Below are positions 34,116 through 47,045 of a DNA stretch of 64,000 nucleotides, one piece after another. The first letter of the stretch is position 1. Every line of letters begins with the position of its first letter. A program made the translations under genes and the position numbers. The notes below the pieces were generated by a model. It saw only the letters and a list, made by a program, of their open reading frames with translations. It ran no database searches and had not been told where the DNA came from. Origin of the DNA: Colocasia esculenta (Eukaryota; Streptophyta; Magnoliopsida; Alismatales; Araceae); the NCBI GenBank assembly GCA_014218235.1, contig CM024766.1:46279359-46343358 (forward strand). Reading direction: 5' to 3'.

Positions 34116-35109
34116 CTATTGTATTTTAGCAATATAATATGATACCGTACCGTATCGTAGTACGAAAAATGTGACATAGTCGATTCGAACGGTACAACAA
34201 ACTATAGGTACGGCATGGCATAACCAATACATGGCCAATCGGGCTTTGAATCATAAAGGAGATCTACAATTAGAAGCTATTTGATAAATGTACGTAAAAG
34301 TACACTGAGAAGTGGCCTAGCGATTAGCCCTCAAAATACATCAAAGATAAGGTCTTACATTCAACTGGAGGGAGGAGGTTTAAAAGAAAATTTTGAGGAT
34401 GTTAAGTCTGGATTGTCATGGCTTGGTAAGCATCCTCACCTCACCACCCTGGCCGCCATCTTCTCCACCCCCTTCCCTTCGCCTGAGGAAAGAGATAATT
34501 AATTTTTCATATCTAAGGATAAAATTGTTTAAAAGCATTTTAACAGCGACTAAAATATATAGTGAAGGAATATTCTAGGCATATTTCTTAAGTCTGTCAT
34601 GGCAGGGGTCGGTGGTGCAAATACAATTCCACTCCGTAACAAGGTTCTTCGTGACAATGCAAAATTTGCAAAATTAAGATGGATTTTCACTTAATTATAG
34701 TTTTAACAAAAGTATATATGCAAACAAATCTAATACCTTTATTCCTTGTTTCTTAACGATAGCATTACTTTTATTCAATGTTTTTAGAGTAAAATATCAA
34801 CATTTTTTCATATATACTAGTCAAATTAATGTGCTTCAAGTGAGGATTTTTGGAAAGAGAAGGTTACCAAGGCCGACCGTGCTTGCGACTACAAGGTCTC
34901 AAGTATGTTACAATCATGGTTCACTGTAGCGTGCAGATCAACTATGCCGCATTCTTCCTGACACGGTACGGTACGGTACCACTAAGATATGGTGGGAAAG
35001 GAGCCAATTTGATTTTTTGTGTGACTTGATCAATATTTAAAATAAGTAAGTTTTTAAAAAAAATGAGCAAAACATAAGAATATCACATAAAGAGGTTGAA
35101 AAATATAAG
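34116..35109. other. AT-rich intergenic sequence with GTACCGTACC-type motifs
   Basis: No gene. Short palindromic clusters built on GGTACGGTACC occur near 34140-34165 and 34965-34980. Confidence 0.5.
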
Positions 35110-37580
35110 TCATCATATTCCAACACGACTTTGATTGTGCGTACCTCGACAGTATCACATCCAGTTCTAAAAATAAAGTAAAATCTGAAGTCATCATAAT
35201 TATTAGAAAAATATATTGATTATAAAAATATAAGTATCAAAAATTATTGATGCATAGATATTGAGATTAAGTCGACCTAATGATTTTTTGAGATAATTTT
35301 ACTAGATAAAAAATTTATTAAAAATTAAATTAAAATCATCATAATTTGTATCATCTCTTAATTAGCATATATTTAAAATTTTATCTCAATTAGACATCAT
35401 TTAGACAACTTAAATATGTCAGATGTGGGGAAGAAAAATTTAAAAAGGAGGGGTGGGTACAGGTCGGCCATACCGTCATGGTATGTAATAGTATAGGTCG
35501 ACCGTACCACCGTAGTACGTGGTGGTATGGTCAACTCTGATTTGGACATGACTTTGATCGTACGCACCTCGATAGTACGACATCTGATTCTAAAAATAAA
35601 GTTAAATTTAAAATTATCATAATTATCAAAATATTGTAGTGATTCTAAAAATATCAATATCAAAATTATTGATATATAGATATTGAGATTAAGTTGACCT
35701 AATAATTTTTGGAAACAATTTTTATTACACAAAAAAATAATTTAAAAAATTAAATTAAAAATATCATAATTTATATTTAAAAATTCATCTCAATTATATA
35801 TCATTTAGATATATCAAATGTAGGGAAAAAATTAAACAAAAATAGATGGTGGGGGTGGGGGGTGGGGGGAGAGAACCGCAAGAGCCATGGTGCCGTCTGA
35901 GTCCGCCACGGCAGTACGGCCAACTGTGGTTACAATTCGGGCATGCCAAATGGGTGCTGTCTGGTACGCCCCATCTATGGCCAAATATCATCTTTCATCT
36001 ATTAAAATGTTACAAAAAGTCTTGTAAAAATATTTATCATATTATGATACATATAAGAAAATAAAGAGGATGAATAATTAGGGTATAAGATATGAAAACC
36101 AGTGGTTCTTTTTTCTTATGCTACACAAGGTTCGCCGTGCCGTTTGGATCGACTGTACCGTATTTTTCGTGGTACGGTACATATCGAACCGTACCGTACC
36201 GCTGAGGTACGGTGGAAAATTGGCCTATTTGATTTATTTTTTCAAATTTGTGACTTAGTTAATATTTGAAATGAATAAATTTCAAAAGAAAATGAGTAAA
36301 ACATAAGAACATCACGTAAGGAGGTTGAAAAATATAAATAAATTTATTTACTCATTTAAGTCAACCCACCACAACAATTTGATATTCATTTAACATACAT
36401 ACAATCATACCAATATGTTATCAGTTCTGATACCTTTTTAAATAGTTTAGTGGAGCACCGTGATCTCGACCATCTTGGGTAGTAAGCGTGAACTCAGACT
36501 CCAATGAAAAGCGCATGTTACCACCATCACCACCACTACCAACACCACCACCACCACCACCACTGCCGCCTGTAGTAGATGGAGAAGAATGATTTGACGT
36601 AATTAACCCATAAATCAGCTAGTTCGAAGATCCCAAAAAATACTTGACGTAATTAACCCACAAACTAGCTGACCCGAAGATCCTCTTGTAAACCCATTCA
36701 AATAATATCCATTTGTCTTGAAATTTTAGCTATAAACTAATGTAATGGTTTTACAAATTATGGTGATTTTATTTTAATATTTAGAATTTATTTTACACTG
36801 GGTGAAAAATCACCCGGAAAATAGTTGCATCGGCTTAATATCGAAATCCGTATGTCAACAATTCTGGATATTTACATTTCTGATATCATCACATTTTTCT
36901 AAAAACTATGATATTTTCAAATTTTATTTTCGTTACAGTTTTCCGGTGTCGCCCCGTCAGAGCGCGCACTTCTGAGTATGACATTAGGCTATCATTTATT
37001 AATGTTAATTAATCCCAGATATTAATAAAATTACTATAATTTGTATCATCTCTTAATTAGTTTATGTTTGAAATTTTATCTCAATTAGACACTAATTAGA
37101 CCCCTTAAGTGCACTCAGAGTTTGTCGCAGTACGACGAACTCTCTGTGCATGTACTTCAACGGGACGACATTTAGTTTCAAAAATAAAGTCAAATATGAA
37201 GTCATCATAATTACTAAAAAAATATACTGATTATAAAAATATAAATATCATGAGTTATTGATGTATACATGTCGAGATTAAGTCGACCTAATGATTTTTG
37301 GGACAGTTTTTACTTGACAAAAAATTAATTTATAAAATTAAACTAAAATTATTACAATTTGTCTCACATATTAATTAGTTTATGTTTAAAATTTCATCTC
37401 AATTAGACACCATTAGATCCCTTAGATGTTGAGATTAAGTCGATTTATTAATTTTTAAGATAATTTTTACTTGATAAAAAAATAATTAAAAAATTAAAAT
37501 AAAATTACTGTAATTTATATCATCCCTTAATTAACTTATGTTTAAATTTTCATCTTAATTAGATATCATTTACATCACTT
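35110..37580. repeat. Degenerate repeat family, four to five copies of about 250 bp
   Basis: An AT-rich unit containing TTCTAAAAATAAAGTTAAAT, TTGAGATTAAGTCGACCTAA and TTTATCTCAATTAGACATCA recurs at about 35160-35405, 35580-35820, 37020-37100 (partial), 37170-37405 and 37430-37570. Between units are short GC-richer blocks with hairpins, such as 35500-35532 (12-bp stem with one mismatch). A G-run cluster lies at 35850-35872 and a (CCA)n microsatellite at about 36540-36562. The mobile-element class is not recognised. Confidence 0.75.
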
Positions 37581-37636
37581 TAATACACCTCATATGAAAA
37601 GTTATAAAAAATAATAAAAAAAGATGACGTGGGTGG

Positions 37637-37800
37637 CCGGTCCGGTGAGTACCGGACCGGACCGTGGCTTCCCGCCACGTCTCGCGGCGGGACGCCCGGG
37701 TCGACCGTGGTGGTCGACCCGACCGTGCCTGGGCGCCGCTGCCGCCCAGGCACGGTGCGGTTCGACCGTGCCGCCCCGGTACGGGCGGCACGGTCGAACC
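37637..37800. repeat. GC-rich run of consecutive perfect hairpins
   Basis: Perfect inverted repeats follow one another: 37637-37646 with 37651-37660 (10-bp stem, 4-base loop); 37663-37668 with 37674-37679 (6 bp); 37697-37706 with 37712-37721 (10 bp, 5-base loop); 37722-37735 with 37743-37756 (14 bp, 7-base loop); 37759-37776 with 37783-37800 (18 bp, 6-base loop). The block is strongly GC-rich inside AT-rich DNA. ORFs called here on both strands are composition artefacts. Confidence 0.92.
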
Positions 37801-38505
37801 ATGATGCTACAATAAAAACTATTAAGCATATTATACTATGGCGTTTATTTCCTTAGTGTTCCATAAACTTCATATATACGGACAATCACAAATCTGGCAA
37901 ATTACATTTCCCTTTTTACATCCGTAACACAAAGTGAATTAAAAATTCCAAATTAATGGGTAAATTAATTAAAAGTCTCTGACTATAACATAGAGGTCCT
38001 TACTGTAACAGAACTTAACGTATACTGTAACAAGTAATAACACTAACTGTAATGAGTTACAGCTCTATTAGAAATTAACAAATAAGTCAAAAATCTGATA
38101 GGAACTCCTAATTAATTTGTCCTAAATTAATTTTAAGACAATTTTACAGATGTTTGTTTTATATTTAAAATGACTTCTTATAATATGTTATTTAAAATAG
38201 TAATTTATCTTTGGAAGATCTTTAAGAGAGAATACAAAGAATAAAAAAATAAACTTATTTTTTTAACGTAACTATGAACACTATATATTTGTTAGATTGT
38301 AAGTAAGCGTATGCTATCAACATATAGTTTAAATGACAAAATATGTACAAAGTACATACACAAAACATTCTTCCGTTAATGAGAGATGCCTACCATAAAA
38401 CAACCGGAAAAGACAAAGTAAAAGAGCAAGATTAGCAAGCAGTTTCTCTGGTAGTATCCTCGGTCACAACAGTATATACATTTGTGAGGAGGAAATGTAC
38501 TTAAA
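37801..38505. other. AT-rich sequence, no gene
   Basis: No coding or structured repeat seen. It probably includes eroded upstream parts of the hAT gene. Confidence 0.4.
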
Positions 38506-41360
38506 TAAAAAGTGGTGACGGATAATTGGTCAAACTACAAAAAGGTGGAGGAAAAATTGATAAAAATATATCCTCAAAATTTTTGGACCCCTTGTGCAGC
38601 GCATTGTGTGGATTTAAAGTTAAAAGAGATTGGTCAACTTCACCAGGTAAGTTTCATTGTTATCATTGTTTCTAATATTATATGTAAATTTCTTATAGTT
38701 TCAATGATAATGATAAAATAATATTGTATGAATATGCAGGTTAAACAGGTTGTTGAGGTAGCATAGAATATTACACGATACATCTATAATCATACCCTTG
38801 TTCTATGATGGATGAGAGATTTCTGTGGTGGTGAGATATTGAGGTCAGCTATTACACGTTTTATGACAAATTATATTGCCTTAGATAGCCTCTTGAAGCG
38901 TAGAAATGTATTGAAGTAGATGTTCAGAAGTGATCAATGGCTATCCTCACATTTCGCGACTTCACATGATAGCCAGGAGGTGGAGGGCTTTGTAAATAGC
39001 TCTAACTTTTGGTCGAGGGTCAGTAAGATTGTGCATATTATTGAACTTCTTTATGAGATTTTGAGACTTGTGGATGGTGATAGAACACGAACAATGGCAT
39101 TGGTGTATGCAAAACTGGAGGCTGCCAAGAAATATATATTTGCAGTATCATCCAAGTATGCACATATGTTCATAGAGATTGTGGAGGATAGGAGTAGAGA
39201 CTTGCATATGGAAGGTAAATAAATATCAACTTATGTCTATAATCTTCTGAAAATTGACTTAGACTGATATTTATCATCCTAATTTGCAGCATATTATCTC
39301 CATCCTAGATTCCAACATGAGCATGAGCTTATTTATCAAGACAATTTGTTGGGTGCCCTAACTTTTGTGGCAGATAGGATGTCACGGACTCACGAGAAAG
39401 CTACAGTTGCCCTTAATAAAGTACATATTTCACCAATACTCTACAAAGTCAAGAGTATTTTATGTGTTACATCCGACAACAGTTTGACCCATGTATAGGC
39501 AGTTCACATATGAAAGCTGAAGAATGTATAATGATGAATATGTTGTTAACTAATAATACTCATCTTTCATTGTGACAGGAAAGTGGTGGCTTAGTTATGG
39601 GAGAAGTGCCCTGACACTTAAAAGATATTGAAATTAAAGTTTTATCATAGACTTCATCTTCTCGGGGTTGTTAGAGAAATTAGAGTATGTTTGCTCTAAT
39701 TCATACCAAGTTAAGGAACCGACTAAGTCACAGAAGTTTAGACAACTTAGTGTATGTGCGCTATAATATGATACTTAGGTTGAAACATGTGCAGTTAGAT
39801 ACCAAAAAAGGGGAGGGAGACTATGATCTCACAGACATATCTTACCTCAAGGATGTTGAAGACCCAATGGTGTCATGGGTTTCTAGGTCCACCACAGAAC
39901 GGGGGAGATGGAGCTTGATGAGGAGGCCGACGATCAAGGAGATCCATCCCCGCCGAACACATTCTTGAGTTTTGTTGTTGAGAGGATGGAGGCAGGTACA
40001 AATGTAAGGATGTCAAAGATGCACTTGTGATACAGGCTCATCATTCAGAGTCTGAAGTTGACTTAAACGATGATATTGCCATAGGCAGCAGCACCAGAGC
40101 CGAGAGAGGGCCTACTAGCCGGATGCACTACGAGATGGACACAGTAGATCTAGATAGGTTGATTCAGCCTAAAGCTTCCCTCAAGATGAAGTCATCTGCT
40201 CCCCCTTCTTCTCAGCCTAGAGGTCCCCCTCCTCAACCATCATCTATGTCTAAGTCATCTTCTACATGCCATCATGTTTCATCTCAGACCCAGGTGATAA
40301 ATGTTAATTTATAACACATCATACATTTTATTTGTTTATGTTACTTCTAATGCCATACTACTCTCGCAGACATCTGTTGGTTGGTCAGCCAATTCAAAAC
40401 AACAAAGAAATCCAGATAGACAAACAAAGATTTTTGGTTCCAAGTAATGGAAGAGCATGTAGTAACAAGATCCCTTGACATTGCAGATACCATGATAGTG
40501 GATGACTCAGATGTGACTCTTTTGCCATCTGAGAGACATAGTACTGGAGATGACTCATCAAATCCTTCTTCTCTATCTGATATAGCTGGCAGTGGTGGTG
40601 GTGGAGGTGGAAGCATGCAGTTTACATGTGAGACTGAGTTCACGCATACTACCAAGGACGACACAAATCACGGTGCTCCATAAATGTCACAATGAAGGTG
40701 GAAAGCAGATGACAATGGTAACATATAGGGCCTGTAGATAGTAGCAACTATCAAGACATTCTATCCTATTTTGAGAGATTGAGCACACAGGAAGACACGA
40801 CGTCTGAGGTCACCAGTAAGGGTCATAGTTTCTTTTAAAGGCATGCACAATTGGATCCATATGTACAACATCATGGGTGTGGTGGCTATTATGCCTCTAG
40901 ATACCAGTATGGAGATGATGGTTCGTACATGTAGGTTCTGATCACTCCACCACCAGAGCCTCTAATAGTGCGCCAAGGAACACGCCAATATATAGAATAT
41001 CAACGTATGTATGAAAACGTGTATTAGAATTACATGTCTTACGCTGATTATTTGTATTTTGTGGAGAGCACATATATTGTGAGATTGTTTGGAGATGGAA
41101 GTTACCCCCTACTACAAAGGTTTTATGAATATACACACTTAAAGTGATGAAGAGAATTAGGTAAAGAAATTCATTACTTTCTAATATGTGTATTTGTATG
41201 TTAAAGAAGATGTCACTTTTCTTAATCTCCCTATCTTTCTTGCTTGAGGTGGTGTGGTTTGCTTTGATCATTAATTTCTAATTTTGTTATGCAGATAGCC
41301 ATGAGAAGAGTTGGAGAAGAAGGCATAAACATTCAAAGAAAAATGTCACATTGGATAACA
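38506..41360 (+). pseudogene. hAT-superfamily transposase gene, N-terminus missing, several stops
   Basis: Starts inside the RNase H-like core with VTDNWSNYKKVEEKLI and FWTPCAAHCVDLKLKEIG (the D and CxxH landmarks of hAT DUF659 proteins). A canonical intron 38647-38739 (GTAAGT...TGCAG) leads to ITRFMTNYIALDSLLKRR, FVNSSNFWSRVSKIVH and LRLVDGDRTRTMALVY. A second intron 39215-39289 leads to AYYLHPRFQHEHEL. The C-terminal dimerisation region (WWLSYG at 39585, LIHTKLRNRLSHRSLDNLVY at 39694-39753) and a Ser/Pro-rich tail (to about 40310) follow. Stops occur at least at 38763-38765, 38808-38810, 38918-38920 and around 39490-39640. The Gly/Ser run at 40590-40610 and the block to 41340 continue the tail. 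The N-terminal zinc finger is absent. Confidence 0.85.
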
Positions 41361-42594
41361 TTATCATTTCATTTATTGTATATGAATTGATGATATACAA
41401 ATGATGAAAAAAACTACATGAAATCATTCATAACTATTATTATGTGAAATGTGAACTACTTTGAATTAGATTTTCAAATGTTTCTACCGTGAAATGTGAT
41501 GTTTATGTAATTTAGACTCATGCTTATATATACTTTGAAAATCGATCGACTAACTTGAGATTTTCGTGAGTACCCCAAGTAATCACCAGGCTATAGTCCA
41601 AAATCGGTGGATTGATTTCGCTTGATCGGTCGACCGATTTCTATTAGGGTAACATCTAGATCCCATGGTCTGTCAAAGATAAAAATCGATCGACCAACGT
41701 GGGATTTTCGGTCGACCGATCCCACGATATGAACCGTACTGTGCCAAGGCAGACTCGGCATAGTCGATCGCCCAACACGACAAACCTTGAATTAAGCCAT
41801 AGTTTGTTGAACAGTAATGTGCTAGTGAATATTGTATTGTGGCTAGATGATCACAGTATCATATTTACAAAATTTATCTGATTTAATTTTTTAATTTATA
41901 TTATAATAGTAAACTTAAATCATTACAATATAACATGGTACAATCGGTACTATATGATACTACTAAATCACGATTCAATATGATTTATTAACTTTGATTT
42001 AAGCTAGAAAGAGGATCATGAAAGATGAAATGGAAAGTGGATTGATACGTGAACAAATCTGGACCTCAGGATGGAAGTGGACATGACAGAAAATACCGGC
42101 ATGAAAAACACTTCATATGATGAGAAATAATTGATACACACTACCTTGGGGTGGTGTGCATGCACAGATACCTAATCACATTAGTGTGAATGAGCATCCA
42201 ATGGCAAGAATGTGTTTGCGCAAGCTCTCTTGCAATGGTTTGCACCTAAATATTTCTCTTATATGATCTATTGTTCTATATATATGTTACTCTAAATAGG
42301 TGAGAATATGGCCTTTTTAGGATGACATTGTTGTCTTGGTTTTTTGTGTGTGATTTGTCGTGGACCAATTTCAATCTCTAATATTCTCAGTTGCAAAACA
42401 TTGCTTATTGATGACTATTAAATAAAGTATTACTTACCCGCCATGGATCGTTGCCACATTCTTCTACTGAAAAATATTGGTGACTATTAAAAAAGATTAA
42501 CATATTATTAACAAATATTATTGTATTATTGACAATTATAGGTATATTGGTCTATCGAGTATCATCCGCAAATAACGGCTTATTATTGAAATAC
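41361..42594. other. Intergenic sequence with GGTCGACC palindromes
   Basis: No gene. ATCGGTCGACCGAT is a perfect palindrome at 41625-41638. At 41698-41726 the arms CGTGGGAT and ATCCCACG enclose another palindrome CGGTCGACCG. Confidence 0.6.
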
Positions 42595-44544
42595 TGTGAG
42601 GCCCAGAGTTTTCATAACGTGGTTGCTAGATGTGCAAGTTATTGTTTGGATTTGTGCTAACTTAGTCATCCCGACAGCAATATAGTACGTTGTTAAGATA
42701 TGTTTTAACAACAGTATTAAGTGTCATTAACCCCAGATCAATGTGTCGTTTATCTTAAAGAGATTTTGTTGATTTCTAGATTTGAGTCTTTAATGACAAG
42801 GTCTATTGCCGTCAAAATTAAAGTAGGTGACAATCAAGTTTGCAGTCAACTTATCTACGCAATGTTTCTTAGTTTTGCTTCGAGATCTTTCAAATGACTT
42901 TCTTTAGCAAGGAGTTGTAGCAGGGCAAGAATTTTATCCAAACTACATACCCATGCTCTATAAATATAGAGGTCGTTTTGTTTTGAGGAGAGCTTTGTTC
43001 TTAGTTAGGGATGTTAGTCTACATTGAGAGAAGAGAGAGAGGAAACTCGTGAGAGAGAGAGAGAAAGGAGAGTATTTAGAGTTGTTGCGGCCAAATTCAA
43101 TCTGTAGCAAGGGAGCACTACTGATCAAGAGAAAGGCCGTGGATTTCGCCTAGACCTCTTTGGCTTGCTAAGGAAGGCGTCCTCGATCTAATTTGTATTT
43201 TTTGTGAAAATTTAGAGACAAATAACTTAGTGTTCAATCCATGTGCTTACTATTTAGAATTTCTTATTTTTAAGAATTAGTAAAAAATCGAATCAAAATT
43301 TGTTTTCTAAGATTTCTTACATTATGTCCTGCATGTTATGTAGGTATGAACTTGACGGTAGGATTCTTTGTCGCCAAGTTCTGATTGGATACACCTTGTA
43401 TTGTTGCCAATCTGCCTTGATGATAGGTTCCTTTGCCGCCAAGTTCTGGTCAGCCACACCCTGTGTTGTGAACAATCGGTGTTGACGGCAGCATATGCTG
43501 TCAATAAGTTCTTTATTTTTGCAGTTCTTCATATTGTTCTATATGATATATTTGTGGGTTTTGTGACTGTTTTGAGTTCCAACGGTTCTGTCATAGAGTG
43601 TTTACTACCATGACTTGACTATGAAACCTTAGATGTTTTTGAGTATTTGTAGCATTTATTTAAAGTTTCTGTTTACATGAGAATATGTGAATTAGTGTTA
43701 GTTTAATTTTCCAAAAGCATGTATGTCATAAAAAGTGTTAAAAATCTATATGGTAATAAGTTTCAGTATTCTAATCATGTTCTAGGATTATTAGATTTGT
43801 AATATCGATGTATCAGATTTATTGTGTATTTTAGAGTATTATTTTGATTATCATTTTTAATTAGGAGAAAATAAATTTACTGTTTCAAAATTTATGAAAA
43901 ATTAGAAGCATGGTTTACTACAAGTAAGCATCATATAGTTAAATTTTGAGCATGTTTTGATCACAATAGAATTAATTATGAATTTATGATATTAATATCT
44001 TCATGTTAAGTAAATTGATTTAAATCTGATTAAATATGTGAATTAGCATCATGATTAGATTTTCGTACTTTTTGTTCAGTCACTGTTTAGACAATAACAT
44101 AAGTTCTGGAAGCTATTAGATATGTTCATGGTATATGTGTGCATGTGCATAAAAAAATAAAAGAATATATCACATATGTGTAAGATATAATATGATAAAT
44201 GTGTGTTAATGATAAATATATGCCGATGAAACATTGTTATCGTAGAAGGGTGTGGAGTGGTACTATGATAATGCTCCCATGAGAAAGCTCAATATATTAT
44301 GACCTTGTGGACAATAGGGGTGCATTCCTAGAGGTGAGCAAATGTCGTTGGTTAAGATGCGTTGGGCTTCCTCTGATTCTATGTAGTTAACAAAACAAAT
44401 TCATTATTTTGCCTAGGTGACAAGTTGTGTGTATGTGATGTGACCTTTTAGTGATAATTTAGACTATGTCTCGATTTGTAATAGGACAAATGTGAATGTG
44501 TTAATGTGAATGTGCCAATGTGAATGTGAATGGGAAGGCAGTGT

Positions 44545-46559
44545 TGTAACATCCTCCTTTCATTGGTCAGCCACCTTTTGATGAAGGTAGCGACGTATCG
44601 GGCTGTCGTCTTTTGAAGGCGACGAGGTGGCTGTCGCGTTCGGGTTATGAACCCGATAGGCATGTCGTCGCATTCAGCCCTCTAACCACAACAAGCAATT
44701 TTGTCATCTTGTTGTCGGGACAGTTGGGACAAGTGTCAACCACTAACAAGATGAAGACGACATGTCAGGCGTCGCGTTCATGGTGTCAGGTCTGCGAGGA
44801 TGACATGTGGCAATTCCATTGGTCAGGTCTAACCATGAGTTTGGGGTCGCGACAGGTTAGCCGTCGCGTTCAATAAGTGAACGCGACAGGTAAGTTGTCG
44901 CGTTCTCAACTCTGAGGCATATATATGCTCAGGCCTCAGAACAGTCGGCTTCTCCCTCTCCTTCGGCGATTCTTCTCCTCCTCCGACCCCTCTGTGTGTT
45001 TTCCTCCGTGGAGGAGCTTGTGAGGTGTGGTAGTGTGAGGTTTTGAGGGCTTGTGAAAGGTGTGTTGACCCTTGTGGTGGTGCTCTTCTCGGCGTGTTTC
45101 CTCCCCTTGCCGTGGTGTCTTCTCTGGTGTAATCCTCTTCCGTGGTGTGACTCTCCTTCGGCATGTAGGATGACGTTCATGGCTCGTGGACGGTGTCTTC
45201 GTAGAGGTTGGAGCGAGGAGGAGATGGCCATGCACACGAGAAGACCCCAACGGGTTGGCTCTTCATCTTGAGGTAGGGATCCTTGTCTTCCCCCTAGTTC
45301 TATCATGCTAGGGCTTCCAAACCCCTTCTCCAAACCTTTAGAACTCATGCTAGGTTGTGCATGCTTGATTGGGGCTCTTCATTGTGCTTGATTTGGGTTT
45401 TGGGTGTTAAGGGTTTCATGCTTGCATGTGAGGTTTATAGAGTGTAGATGCATATCCTTGACATGCATGGGTGTGTATGAGGGTGGTTTGAGCACTAGTT
45501 ACATGTTTACATCATCCTACATGCTCCCCTCCCTTTGTGTTTTCCAGATTTTGGTGTATTGCATGTTGAAGGGGCTCTCGGGTGTGTATGTCTGTGGTCG
45601 CGACAAGTTTGATGTCGCGACCCAGATCGCGACAGCCCGACTCGTCGTCTTCTGATCCGGCTTTCCTCCATGGGCTGTAGGAGGTCTCGGGTGCTCACCC
45701 AGACCTCTGTCTGTGGTTGCGACAATGCCCTTGTTGCGACCCAGTTCGCGACAGTTTCCATGTCGCCTTCAGACCCAGGTCGCGACAGGCAAGGTGTCGC
45801 CTTCAGGTGACGACAGCCCTTTTATTGCCTTCTTAGACAAAGAGTGGCTTGACGACCTGTTCGGAGTTTTTCCTTCCACTGCGACTTTGTTTCTGGGCAC
45901 TTGTGTTGTTTCCTAGCACAGTTCTACTCTAGTCTTTCGCCCGGTGCTAAGCACATGTGGGCTTGTCTGTTGAGAGGTTGTTATCGTTACCTGGACCCCC
46001 AGTCCCCGTGCGCCTGTTGAGGGAGTTCTCCGGGTGGCGAGCGAGCTCAAGTATACGGACTCTGGTAGCAGAGGGGAAAACGGTGGGGACAGCGGCGTAG
46101 AGTCATTTGCAGAGCTCTCTTAGCTGAGTCTGGGACGCCGAGGTGGTTTGGTGTTCTTCTGGCGCAGATCAACTAGTCCTTCTCACTACCTCACTCTACT
46201 TGGTTCTGGTACCATTTAGAGGGGCCAAACGTGGGACCGTAGTCCGACCAGACTACGGCAGGTTGTGGTTACTTTAGTTTCGCGTCTCACTGCAATGGGA
46301 GGTGCTAGACATAAACTGGTGGTCGAGGGTAAGGCACGTGGCGCACCTGACTTGTTGACTAGTGGTAGTTGTTCTGTTGCTAGTGTCTTTGTCCAGACAG
46401 TTCTACACTATCTGTGTTTACAGCCTTGGGTTCTTCCCAGTGTCGTGATTTACACAGGTTCTCGGTCCCGACGTTTGGTTTAGACCGATGGCCGTGTTGT
46501 TACCTTACGCTTCCGCACTTGCTCTGTTAGTAGAATAGATTTACTTGCTTTATTTTAGT

Positions 46560-46602
<43 letters not shown>

Positions 46603-47045
46603 TGCTTGTTAGAACCAGTGGGAGATTGGTAGTCTCTACTGGGCTTCTTCGTGAAGTTCATTCCCTCCTTTTCAGGTGAGGCTTCACAACAGTACCCTCT
46701 GCGGCGAGCTGAGGAGACGGGGTCGTAGTAGACGGCGTCTTCTGTGAGCAGTGTTCCCTCTTACTTGTTTCGTCACCCTTGGGGCATGCCCTTAAGGGAT
46801 CTGTTATCCCCTTTCCTTCTTCACTTGTACTTTGCTTACTTTGGGATTGTACTAGACTTGTACTTGTGTTGGACGCTTTTCCTTCACTTGTTGGTACATT
46901 TTAGTGCTGTGGTTGTTACTTACTCCCGTTACATATCTTGTTAGACTGGTCCATTAGCCCTTCCGAGTCTTCGGGCCCGTGGGCGGTGGTGCCGATGGTC
47001 GGATCCTTGGCGGGAGCCGGGGGCCCGAGCGTCGGGGCCGTTACA
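44545..47045 (+). mobile_element. Solo LTR G (2.5 kb, gypsy type)
   Basis: Starts TGTAACATCC and ends GGGGCCGTTACA, with a perfect target duplication AGTGT (44540-44544 and 47046-47050). No coding body. It contains many TCGCGAC / GTCGCG motifs (for example 44847-44853, about 45598-45630, 45745-45795). The 3' part around 46690-46740 resembles the corresponding part of LTR A. Orientation follows the TGTAAC start and is less certain than the boundaries. Confidence 0.9.
46565..46600. repeat. (AT)18 microsatellite
   Basis: Uninterrupted AT dinucleotide run inside solo LTR G. Confidence 0.98.

Noticed and set aside
37570..37856. Arg/Pro-rich ORFs on both strands
   Set aside because: They arise from the GC-rich hairpin run; translations are simple reflections of the palindromes.
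44829..45348. Minus-strand ORFs of about 100-140 residues in solo LTR G
   Set aside because: Low-complexity Thr/Arg/His-rich translations within an LTR, with three overlapping frames open at once.
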